64,000 nucleotides of DNA from positions 4,853,656 to 4,917,655 of the forward strand of contig NZ_AP022314.1 of assembly GCF_009936235.1 (NCBI RefSeq), written 5' to 3'. Numbering within the stretch: position 1 is the stretch's first letter; each line of letters starts with the position of its first letter. The DNA is from Mycobacterium xenopi (GTDB taxonomy: Bacteria > Actinomycetota > Actinomycetes > Mycobacteriales > Mycobacteriaceae). The notes under the pieces are model-generated. The model searched no databases. It was not told the origin of the DNA and was given only the letters and a program-made list of their open reading frames with translations. The translations under genes and the position numbers were made by a program. This document shows positions 57,923-64,000 of the stretch, in pieces.

Positions 57923-58897
57923 TTACGCCTTGGACCCGTTCATCAGCCCGACAATGCGCTGCAGGTCGTCCACCGAGCCGAACTCCACCACGATCTTGCC
58001 TTTGCGTTTGCCGACGCTGACCGTGACGCGCGTATCGAAAGCGCTCGACAATCGCTCAGCAACGTCTTGCAACCCCGGCATCTGGATCGGTTTGCGCTTC
58101 GGCGGGGCCGGCGACTCACCGTTGCCCCGATTGGCCAGCGTTACCGCCTCCTCGGTCGCGCGCACCGACAACCCCTCGGCCACGATCCGGGCGGCGAGCT
58201 CCTCCTGAGCCTCTGGGCCGGCCTCCAGCGCCAGCAGCGCGCGGGCGTGCCCCGCGGAGAGCACACCAGCGGCCACCCGGCGCTGCACGGCGAGCGGCAG
58301 TCGCAGCAACCGGATCATGTTCGTGATGAGCGGGCGCGACCGGCCGATCCGGGCCGCCAGTTCGTCGTGCGTGACCCCGAACTCGTCCAGCAACTGCTGG
58401 TAGGCCGCCGCCTCCTCCAAGGGGTTGAGCTGGACGCGGTGGATGTTTTCCAGTAAGGCATCCCGCAGCATGCTGTCGTCGCCGGTCTCCCGCACGATCG
58501 CGGGGATGGCGGTCATCCCCGCCTGCTGGGCGGCGCGCCACCGCCGCTCCCCCATCACGATCTGGTATCGGGCGCCGTGGTCGACAGCTCGCACCACGAT
58601 CGGTTGCATGAGCCCGAATTCCCGGATCGAGTGCACGAGCTCGGTCATCGCCTCGTCGTCGAACACCTGCCGCGGTTGCCGGGGATTGGGTTCAATGAGC
58701 GCGGGGTCGATTTCCCGGTAGACCGCCCCCACGGCGTTGCCGTCGACCGGAGCGTGGCTCCCGAGCACCACGTCGGCGGCGGCCTCTCCCATCCGCGGAC
58801 CCAGGTGCGGCCCCGGGCTTCCGTCGGTGGGACCGGTCGGGATGAGGGACGCCAGGCCGCGGCCGAGTCCACCTCTTCTGCGTGATGGCTGATTCAT
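57923..58897 (-). CDS. parB: chromosome partitioning protein ParB
   Basis: A 324-residue protein from ATG 58897 (MNQPSRRRGGLGRGLASLIP), overlapping the parA stop by 4 bases. The CTP-binding/hydrolysis motif GERRWRAAQQAGM lies near residue 116, after EPNPRQPRQVFDDEAMTELV. The parS-reading helix-turn-helix is in FGVTHDELAARIGRSRPLIT. The C-terminal ~50 residues dimerise (VTVSVGKRKGKIVVEF). It loads at parS, slides as a CTP clamp and recruits SMC and ParA. Two perfect parS sites lie within 2 kb. Confidence 0.96.
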   Translation of the reverse strand: MNQPSRRRGGLGRGLASLIPTGPTDGSPGPHLGPRMGEAAADVVLGSHAPVDGNAVGAVYREIDPALIEPNPRQPRQVFDDEAMTELVHSIREFGLMQPIVVRAVDHGARYQIVMGERRWRAAQQAGMTAIPAIVRETGDDSMLRDALLENIHRVQLNPLEEAAAYQQLLDEFGVTHDELAARIGRSRPLITNMIRLLRLPLAVQRRVAAGVLSAGHARALLALEAGPEAQEELAARIVAEGLSVRATEEAVTLANRGNGESPAPPKRKPIQMPGLQDVAERLSSAFDTRVTVSVGKRKGKIVVEFGSVDDLQRIVGLMNGSKA

Positions 58898-59856
58898 CGT
58901 CGTCCCTCCCCGGGTGGTGGCTGATCCCGCTGAGCAAGTTCACGGCTGGCATCCAGATAGCTCATTGCGCCGCGCGAACCGGGATCGTAATCGATGATCG
59001 TCATGCTGTAGCCGGGCGCCTCGGAGACCTTGACGCTGCGCGGGATCACCGTGCGCAGGACTTTGCCGCCGAAATACCGGCGCACCTCGTCGGCGACCTG
59101 GTCGGCAAGTTTGGTCCGGCCGTCGTACATGGTCAAGATCACGGTCGTCACCTCGAGCCGCGGATTCAGGTGGGCCTTCACCATCTCGATGTTGCTCATC
59201 AACTGCGAGACGCCTTCCAGCGCGTAGTACTCGCACTGGATCGGGATAAGCACCTCCGGGGCGGCGACCAACGCATTGATGGTCAACAGGCCCAGCGACG
59301 GCGGGCAGTCGATGAACACATAGTCGAAGTCGTAGCTGTCCAATTCGGCCAGCGCGGTGCGTAGGCGGTTTTCGCGGGCGACCATGCTCACCAACTCGAT
59401 CTCGGCGCCGGCCAGATCGATGGTGGCGGGCACGCAGAACAACCGCTCGCTGTGCGGGCTTCGCCGCAGCGCCGCGTGCAGGGGGATCTCACCGAGCAGG
59501 ACCTCGTACGACGACGGGGTGCCGGAGTGCCGCTCGGTGATGCCCAGCGCGGTGCTGGCGTTGCCTTGCGGGTCGAGGTCGATCACCAATGTCTTGAGGC
59601 CCTGAATGGCGAGGGCGGCCGCGAGGTTTACCGCGGTCGTGGTCTTGCCGACGCCGCCCTTCTGGTTCGCGATGGTGAACAGCCGGCGGTGGGTGGGCCG
59701 CTGCAATCTGCTGTGGGTGGTGTGCAGGATCTGCATGGCACGCTCCGCAGCCGCCCCAATCGGCGTGTCGTACTCGTCTGATGTTTCACGTGAAACATCG
59801 GGCGGCTCGGGCGGTGTCCGCGGCGCCGAGGGAACCGGTCCGTGTGGCCCACTCAT
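58894..59856 (-). CDS. parA: chromosome partitioning ATPase ParA (Soj)
   Basis: A 320-residue Walker-type ATPase from ATG 59856 (MSGPHGPVPSAPRTPPEPPD), which overlaps the rsmG stop (ATGA); the frame is open to 60153 but that is antisense to rsmG coding use. The deviant Walker A KGGVGKTTTAVNLAAAL is at ~63-79 and DLDPQGNAST, CPPSLGLLTINALVAAPEV follow. The codons for DVSRETSD near residue 20 overlap a parS site. It forms the gradient on the nucleoid that moves ParB-parS complexes. In mycobacteria it also interacts with polar Wag31. Confidence 0.95.
   Translation of the reverse strand: MSGPHGPVPSAPRTPPEPPDVSRETSDEYDTPIGAAAERAMQILHTTHSRLQRPTHRRLFTIANQKGGVGKTTTAVNLAAALAIQGLKTLVIDLDPQGNASTALGITERHSGTPSSYEVLLGEIPLHAALRRSPHSERLFCVPATIDLAGAEIELVSMVARENRLRTALAELDSYDFDYVFIDCPPSLGLLTINALVAAPEVLIPIQCEYYALEGVSQLMSNIEMVKAHLNPRLEVTTVILTMYDGRTKLADQVADEVRRYFGGKVLRTVIPRSVKVSEAPGYSMTIIDYDPGSRGAMSYLDASRELAQRDQPPPGEGRR
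59782..59797. promoter_or_regulatory. parS site (in parA)
   Basis: The perfect 16-bp palindrome TGTTTCACGTGAAACA, the canonical ParB-binding site, lies within the parA N-terminal codons (reading VSRET on the minus strand). Confidence 0.95.
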
Positions 59857-60557
59857 GTCGAACCCCTCCTCGACGTCCGGGCGGGCCTCCGGTTCATCGG
59901 TGTGCGCCGTCCCCGTCGCGCCACCACCACGGTTACGGGTGGACGCAAGTAGTTCGCGCCACATGTCACTACCCTGACATCCGTCGCGCCCAAAGAGCTC
60001 ATCACACGCCGATGTTGGTTGACTTCGTCGCTGGCGCTGTCGCCTTTGATCGCCACCATGCGCCCGCCCGGCCGCAACAGAGGCAGGCTCCACCGCGCCA
60101 GCTTGTCGAGCGCCGCCACCGCCCGCGACACCGCCGCGTCCTTGTCTGCGCATTGCTCGCGCACCGTGGCCTCTTCGGCGCGCCCGCGCACCACCTCGAC
60201 GGCCAGCCCCAGCTCAGCCACCACCGCGTCCAGAAACTCGGTACGGCGCAGCATCGGTTCCAGCAGTGTCACCCGCACGTCCGGGCGCGCGATCGCCACC
60301 GGGATGCCGGGCAGGCCCGCTCCGCTGCCGATGTCAACCACCCGGTCTCCGCGGTCCAGCAGTTCGGCCACCGCCGCGCTGTTGAGGATGTGGCGATCCC
60401 ACACGCGGTCCGCCTCATGCGGTCCCAGCAGCCCCCGCTCGACCGCGGTGCCGACCAACAACTCCGCGTATCGCTCGGCCATCTCAAGTCGCGGCCCGAA
60501 CACCTCGGCCGCAACCTCGGGAGCTGCGCCCGCACCGACATGTTTCACGTGAAACAT
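59853..60557 (-). CDS. rsmG: 16S rRNA (guanine-N7) methyltransferase RsmG (GidB)
   Basis: A 234-residue SAM-dependent enzyme from ATG 60557 (MFHVKHVGAGAAPEVAAEVF); GTG 60539 is an alternative. It methylates a 16S rRNA guanine in the 530 loop; loss gives low-level streptomycin resistance. SAM-binding motif VVDIGSGAGLPGIPVAIARP; DRHILNSAAVAELL and VTCGANYLRPPVTVVVARR are family landmarks. The first six codons are the parS palindrome, so the protein N-terminus is constrained by that site. The stop overlaps the parA start. Confidence 0.93.
   Translation of the reverse strand: MFHVKHVGAGAAPEVAAEVFGPRLEMAERYAELLVGTAVERGLLGPHEADRVWDRHILNSAAVAELLDRGDRVVDIGSGAGLPGIPVAIARPDVRVTLLEPMLRRTEFLDAVVAELGLAVEVVRGRAEEATVREQCADKDAAVSRAVAALDKLARWSLPLLRPGGRMVAIKGDSASDEVNQHRRVMSSLGATDVRVVTCGANYLRPPVTVVVARRGRRTPMNRRPARTSRRGST
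60541..60556. promoter_or_regulatory. parS site (at the rsmG start)
   Basis: The perfect 16-bp palindrome TGTTTCACGTGAAACA covers the first six codons of rsmG (MFHVKH on the minus strand). It is the second parS in the window, 759 bases from the first. Confidence 0.95.
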
Positions 60558-60616
60558 CCTCCGGCCTTCCCCGCTGGGTGGCCCGTGGAACTACACGGGT
60601 GTAACTTTCGGCGCCG

Positions 60617-61162
60617 CTAGTCGAGCAGCACCACGACGCGGCGCATCGGCTCCACGCCTTCGCTCTCGCTACGCACTCCGGGCACCGCGGCGACCGCGTC
60701 GTGGACGATCTTCCGCTCGAACGGTGTCATCGGGTGCAGCTCTTCACGTTCCCCGGTTTCCAACACCCGTCGCGCCACCTTGTCGCCGAGTGCTGCCAAC
60801 TCCTCGCGCCGCCGACGTCGCCAGTTCGCGATATCGAGCATCAACCGGCTGCGCACCCCGGTCTTCTGGTGTACCGCAACCCGGGTCAGCTCCTGCAGCG
60901 CGTCGAGCACCTCTCCGTTACGTCCGACTAATTTCTTCAGGTCGTCGCCACCGTCGATGCTCACCACTGCCCGGTTGCCCTCGACGTCTAAATCGATATC
61001 CCCGTCAAAGTCCAACAGGTCCAACAACTCTTCCAGATAGTCGCCGGCGATCTCGCCTTCGGCGACCAAGCGCTCCTCCAGGTCGTCGACGTCGCCCTCT
61101 CCCGTCTCCTCGACGCGACGTCGCGCCTCTACCTCACGGTCAGTGGTATCGGCCTCGGCCAT
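60617..61162 (-). CDS. jag: Jag/SpoIIIJ-associated R3H-domain RNA-binding protein (KhpB-like)
   Basis: A 181-residue protein from ATG 61162 (MAEADTTDREVEARRRVEET). An acidic N-terminal ~35 residues precede a KH-like domain (VVSIDGGDDLKKLVGRNGEV) and an R3H domain (LHPMTPFERKIVHDAVAAV). It lies between yidC and rsmG, the usual place, and may link membrane insertion to RNA binding. KhpB-type proteins affect cell elongation in other Gram-positives; the mycobacterial role is less clear. Confidence 0.9.
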   Translation of the reverse strand: MAEADTTDREVEARRRVEETGEGDVDDLEERLVAEGEIAGDYLEELLDLLDFDGDIDLDVEGNRAVVSIDGGDDLKKLVGRNGEVLDALQELTRVAVHQKTGVRSRLMLDIANWRRRRREELAALGDKVARRVLETGEREELHPMTPFERKIVHDAVAAVPGVRSESEGVEPMRRVVVLLD

Positions 61163-61269
61163 GCCCGTACTCTCCTCGTCCCCTTAACCCCGGCTCGCTT
61201 GCGTCACCGGCCCGTTGGGGTTGCCCGGTTCTTCGGCCAACCGTCGGAGTCGGTTTGATTCCTGCTCGG

Positions 61270-62403
61270 TCACCGCTTGCGCCTCTTGGGTTTGGCACCG
61301 GGGCGCGGTGCCCGGGTCCCCGAACTGCCGCCCCGCCCAACCTGATTCGGCCTACCTGCTTTCGTATTCGGCGGTTTCCCGTCGCTGCTTTGACCGTCCG
61401 CATCCACGCTCGACGATCCACCGGCGGGGGTGGGCGGCGCTCCGGAGGACCCATTGCCAATCGATGCTGCCGTTTTCGGCGCGCGCTTCGGCTTGGCGCC
61501 CGGTGCTGGCGCATTAGCCGCTCGTCGTTGGATTGCTTCTTGCTTTTTGGCCTCTTCTTCCTTCTCGATCATCCCGAAGACGTAATGCTGCTGACCGAAG
61601 GTCCAGATGTTATTCGCAAACCAGTACAAAATGATCGCCAACGGCAGAAACGGTCCACCGACCACTACACCCAGCGGAAAAACATACAGCGCAAGCTTAT
61701 TCATCATCGCCGTCTGCGGATTGGCGGCCGCTTCCGGGCTCTGCCGCGCGATCGACGCCCGGCTGTTGAAATACGTCGCCACGCCAGCGAGGATCATCAC
61801 CGGCACACCAACCGCGATCACCGCGGGCCGGCTGAATTCGGTGAACGCCTCCAACCCGGTCCGCTGCGTCATGAACGCGCCTATCGGCGCGCCGAAGAGA
61901 TTGGCATCCAGAAAATGCCCGACATCGGTAGGGCTGAACACATAGTTACCGGTCGCACGGTTCTGCGCCACTGACATCGGGTGACCGAACCCGAACCCGC
62001 CGGTGGCGGTCCGGTTAAACGACCGCAGCACGTGATAGAGGCCGAGGAACACCGGGATTTGGGCCAGCATCGGCAAGCAGCCAAGGATCGGGTTGAACCC
62101 GTGCTCGCGCTGCAGCTTCTGCATCTCCAGCGCCATCCGTTGACGGTCCTTGCCGTACTTCTTCTGGAGTGCCTTGATCTGCGGCTGCAGTTCTTGCATC
62201 TGGCGCATGGTGCGGATCTGGCGCACGAACGGCTTATACAGCAGCGCCCGCAGCGTGAACACCAAAAACATCACCGCCAACGCCCAGGCGAAGAAGTTCG
62301 ACGGCCCCAGCACAAACCCAAATGCCTTGTACCACAACCACATAATGGCCGACACCGGGTAGTAGATGATGTCGAGGCTGAACCAATCAAACAACGGACG
62401 CAC
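61270..62403 (-). CDS. yidC: membrane protein insertase YidC (Oxa1 family)
   Basis: A 377-residue protein from GTG 62403 (VRPLFDWFSLDIIYYPVSAI), which has a GAGGGGAG site and matches the M. tuberculosis N-terminus; the frame is open to 62490. Five to six membrane helices are visible, with the conserved cytosolic helical hairpin QPQIKALQKKYGKDRQRMAL and NPILGCLPMLAQIPVFLGLY. The hydrophilic-groove Arg is likely in TLRALLYKPFVRQIR. A long basic, Pro/Ala/Ser-rich C-terminal tail (RPGAKPKRRKR at the end) is typical of mycobacterial YidC. It overlaps yidD by 17 bases. Confidence 0.95.
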   Translation of the reverse strand: MRPLFDWFSLDIIYYPVSAIMWLWYKAFGFVLGPSNFFAWALAVMFLVFTLRALLYKPFVRQIRTMRQMQELQPQIKALQKKYGKDRQRMALEMQKLQREHGFNPILGCLPMLAQIPVFLGLYHVLRSFNRTATGGFGFGHPMSVAQNRATGNYVFSPTDVGHFLDANLFGAPIGAFMTQRTGLEAFTEFSRPAVIAVGVPVMILAGVATYFNSRASIARQSPEAAANPQTAMMNKLALYVFPLGVVVGGPFLPLAIILYWFANNIWTFGQQHYVFGMIEKEEEAKKQEAIQRRAANAPAPGAKPKRAPKTAASIGNGSSGAPPTPAGGSSSVDADGQSSDGKPPNTKAGRPNQVGRGGSSGTRAPRPGAKPKRRKR

Positions 62404-62731
62404 TCTCCCCTCGCTTCGCGCCGGCGTCCCCGCCATCATCGGCACGGTCGTTTCGCTGTGGCCCCCGCTCAGGAATCGGGTCCCATCCACCTTGATGCCA
62501 CGGCCCGCATTTGGCCAACCGGGTCAGGGCCAGCCACGACCCCCGAACAAGCCCGTGTTCACTGAGAGCGTCGACCGCGTACTGGCTGCATGTCGGGATA
62601 AACCGGCACGTCGGCGGCCGCAGCGGCGAAATCATGTGCCGATAAAGTTGGATCAGAAAAATCAGGCCTCTCGCGACCGCCCTGCCAGCATCGCGCCCCA
62701 TATTGCTGAACTTAACCGACTTCGACGTCAT
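62387..62731 (-). CDS. yidD: YidD membrane protein insertion efficiency factor
   Basis: A 114-residue protein from ATG/GTG-type start 62731 (MTSKSVKFSNMGRDAGRAVA), overlapping the rnpA stop. The family core is LIQLYRHMISPLRPPTCRFI followed by PTCSQYAVDALSEHGLVRG and AKCGPWHQGGWDPIPE, with three conserved cysteines. It is an amphipathic, membrane-associated protein that helps YidC/Sec insertion. The C-terminal ~25 residues are variable and hydrophilic. Confidence 0.93.
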   Translation of the reverse strand: MTSKSVKFSNMGRDAGRAVARGLIFLIQLYRHMISPLRPPTCRFIPTCSQYAVDALSEHGLVRGSWLALTRLAKCGPWHQGGWDPIPERGPQRNDRADDGGDAGAKRGESASVV

Positions 62732-63090
62732 CCTGTCGGCCCTGTCAGCTCGCGGATGTGCCGCAACCCGGACCGCAACTCTTCCTCCAACCTGGCCGAG
62801 GACAGCCGCCGACTGCCGGCAAGCGCTCGGATCACCACCCGATCGCGGGCATCCAGCTCCCCCAGAATGCCCCGCGCGACATGACGAATTCGCCGTGCGA
62901 CTTGGTGGCGCTGCACGGCCGAGCCCACCGCTTTGCCGACGATCAGTCCGATCCGCGGACCTTCACCGCCCGCTTCGTCGCTTCCCCGAATCACATAGAT
63001 CACGAGGTCTGGCTGCACGGCGCGCACCCCGTGCTTGACTGTGGCATCGAACTCCGTTGACCGCTTCATCCGGTTCCGCGCGGGAAGCAC
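62728..63090 (-). CDS. rnpA: ribonuclease P protein component
   Basis: A 120-residue basic protein from GTG 63090 (VLPARNRMKRSTEFDATVKH), matching the M. tuberculosis start; the frame is open to 63117. The RNR-type motif is GKAVGSAVQRHQVARRIRHV, which binds the RNase P RNA and pre-tRNA leader. Together with the RNase P RNA it matures tRNA 5' ends. It starts 23 bases after rpmH. Confidence 0.94.
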   Translation of the reverse strand: MLPARNRMKRSTEFDATVKHGVRAVQPDLVIYVIRGSDEAGGEGPRIGLIVGKAVGSAVQRHQVARRIRHVARGILGELDARDRVVIRALAGSRRLSSARLEEELRSGLRHIRELTGPTG

Positions 63091-63113
63091 CGCTCCGCAT
63101 GCCCGCGTTGAGA

Positions 63114-63257
63114 TCAAGCGGTCAGCGCCCGACGGCCCTTACGGCGCCGGTTGGACACGATGGCCCGTCCCGCGCGGGTGCGCATCCGCAGCCGGAAACC
63201 GTGGACACGGGCTCGGCGCCGGTTATTCGGCTGGAAGGTCCGCTTGCCCTTGGCCAC
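63114..63257 (-). CDS. rpmH: 50S ribosomal protein L34
   Basis: A 47-residue protein from GTG 63257 (VAKGKRTFQPNNRRRARVHG), ending RRRKGRRALTA before a TGA at 63114-63116. It matches the L34 pattern FQPNNRRRAR-x-HGFR-x-RM. It is the first gene of the rpmH-rnpA-yidD-yidC-jag-rsmG-parA-parB run and is divergent from dnaA. Confidence 0.95.
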   Translation of the reverse strand: MAKGKRTFQPNNRRRARVHGFRLRMRTRAGRAIVSNRRRKGRRALTA

Positions 63258-63850
63258 GGCTCACTCCTCGTCGCATCTGCCATCGAATCCAACCGCCCGC
63301 CGATGTCGGCCGGACACGATGGTCCCTGATCAAGTCCTGCACTGAGCCCGCTAAGGCTCGGTGTTTTGCTGGCCGGCGCGGTCCCCGCGCAATAATGCCC
63401 GGATCGCTGCCGTATCGCCGACGTTCGGGCGACTGTTCGAGGGTACTGACGCGCCATCTCGCGGTCAAACTTGGTCCAATGCCACCCCCGCAACCTCTGC
63501 CCTAATTCACTCGTGACACATCCGCCACCCGCGGACCGGCCGGCCGATCACGAATCTTGATGAACCCCACAGGAATGCTGCGGAACGGTTGGCACTCGCA
63601 CGGAAAACTGTTAGCTTCGGGCAAGGCCGTTCCAGCCCGGAACGGCGCGCGACAATCAAGCGAGGATGGCGAATCGGCGATCTGACCAGACGACCTATCA
63701 AGGCTGTCTTGCGAGCCGGTTCTGCGTGCCGTCGCCAGTAGAGTGCGGTGCAACGACGGCCGTGCTGTCCACACTTGTGGATAACCATGTGGACAGTTCG
63801 CCGTCGTCACAGGTAGTTGCAGCTAGACCTGAAACCAGGGGGATCCGTCG
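63258..63850. other. rpmH-dnaA divergent intergenic region
   Basis: 593 bases with no supported gene. It must hold the divergent rpmH and dnaA promoters; no clear -10/-35 pair stands out. The right ~90 bases hold DnaA-box-like words. The main oriC of mycobacteria lies between dnaA and dnaN, beyond the window. Confidence 0.7.
63766..63797. promoter_or_regulatory. DnaA-box cluster upstream of dnaA
   Basis: CTGTCCACA at 63766-63774, TTGTGGATAA at 63776-63785 and TGTGGACAG at 63789-63797 resemble the mycobacterial DnaA box TTGTCCACA on both strands. They lie 54-85 bases before the dnaA start, suited to DnaA autoregulation. Confidence 0.65.
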
Positions 63851-64000
63851 TTGACCGATGATCCCAGTTCAAGTTTCGCGACCGTGTGGAAAGCGGTCGT
63901 CTCCGAGCTCAACGGCGAGAACCCGCCCGACCAACCCGCAGGCAATGGCGCTCCTAGTCCACCTCCCTTAACGCCTCAGCAAAGGGCTTGGCTGAATCTC
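63851..64000 (+). CDS. dnaA: chromosomal replication initiator DnaA, N-terminal 50 codons
   Basis: From TTG 63851 the reading is MTDDPSSSFATVWKAVVSEL, then a short Pro/Asn-rich stretch and PLTPQQRAWLNL at the window edge. This matches the N-terminal helicase-loading domain I of mycobacterial DnaA, including the unusual TTG start. The AAA+ and DNA-binding domains lie outside. It marks the origin of replication and orients the window. Confidence 0.96.
   Translation, partial: MTDDPSSSFATVWKAVVSELNGENPPDQPAGNGAPSPPPLTPQQRAWLNL

Noticed and set aside
1..64000. tRNA and rRNA genes
   Set aside because: No cloverleaf with a T-loop GGTTCGAATCC-type motif or rRNA stretch was recognised in any intergenic gap by eye; a covariance search was not possible.

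Overview
The window is chromosomal DNA from a Mycobacterium, most likely a slow-growing nontuberculous species. The evidence is high GC, many GTG and TTG starts, and an almost unbroken run of genes I recognise from M. tuberculosis. The right end is the origin-proximal region: it runs up to dnaA, whose first 50 codons close the window. No species is claimed. M. tuberculosis (Rv) gene names and order are given from memory, not from a search.

Layout. (1) 1-13 kb is an accessory, mainly catabolic region. It holds a partial acyl-CoA dehydrogenase, two truncated gene remnants facing each other, a VOC/AraC pair (the AraC gene is frameshifted), a two-hotdog dehydratase and an internally deleted Uma2 gene. 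It also holds a tight four-gene block (SDR dehydrogenase, acetoacetate-decarboxylase-like protein, two metal-dependent amidohydrolases) divergent from an IclR regulator, and an MPT64-like secreted protein. (2) 13-16.5 kb is a mobile-element scar: a tiny glycine-rich protein next to a four-helix membrane protein, a complete-looking group II intron with its reverse transcriptase, an IS3-type orfA remnant and a truncated vapC. (3) 16.5-43 kb is a syntenic core block on the 'wrong' side of dnaA and inverted relative to M. tuberculosis: dnaB (two inteins), rplI, rpsR, ssb, rpsF, a GT87-type membrane enzyme, ponA1, padR-like, ino1, a hydrolase, an F420-type oxidoreductase, gntR-like, an amino-acid ABC transporter, marR-like, leuS, mtc28-like, yqgE, an MFS protein and a maleylpyruvate-isomerase-like gene. 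(4) 43-64 kb is the standard left flank of oriC: a calcium-repeat protein, pcnA, mutT4, the Rv3909-like gene, murJ, sigM/rsmA, trxB/trxC, cwlM, parB/parA (with two parS sites), rsmG, jag, yidC, yidD, rnpA, rpmH and dnaA.

How it works together. The right 20 kb carries the usual oriC-linked functions: chromosome partition (ParA, ParB, parS), ribosome and RNA maturation (rpmH, rnpA, rsmG, pcnA), membrane insertion (YidC, YidD, Jag), peptidoglycan precursor export and control (MurJ, CwlM) and a redox/stress module (SigM, its anti-sigma gene, TrxB/TrxC). The central block is replication and translation (dnaB, ssb, r-proteins, leuS), cell wall (ponA1) and inositol synthesis (ino1).

Most notable observations. 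The Rv0036c-to-dnaB block joins the Rv3906c/pcnA side through a junction at about 42.9-43.7 kb, which implies an inversion spanning oriC relative to M. tuberculosis. The junction carries a tandem hairpin repeat and a compositionally unusual methyltransferase gene. DnaB carries a 145-residue class 3-type mini-intein in its P-loop and a second 425-residue LAGLIDADG intein. Several genes carry one-base deletions at GC-rich or homopolymer sites; these may be real pseudogenes or sequencing errors. I did not find a clearly new defence or secretion system. The best candidates for undescribed biology are the SDR/ADC/amidohydrolase cluster and the small glycine-rich protein plus membrane protein pair beside the intron.
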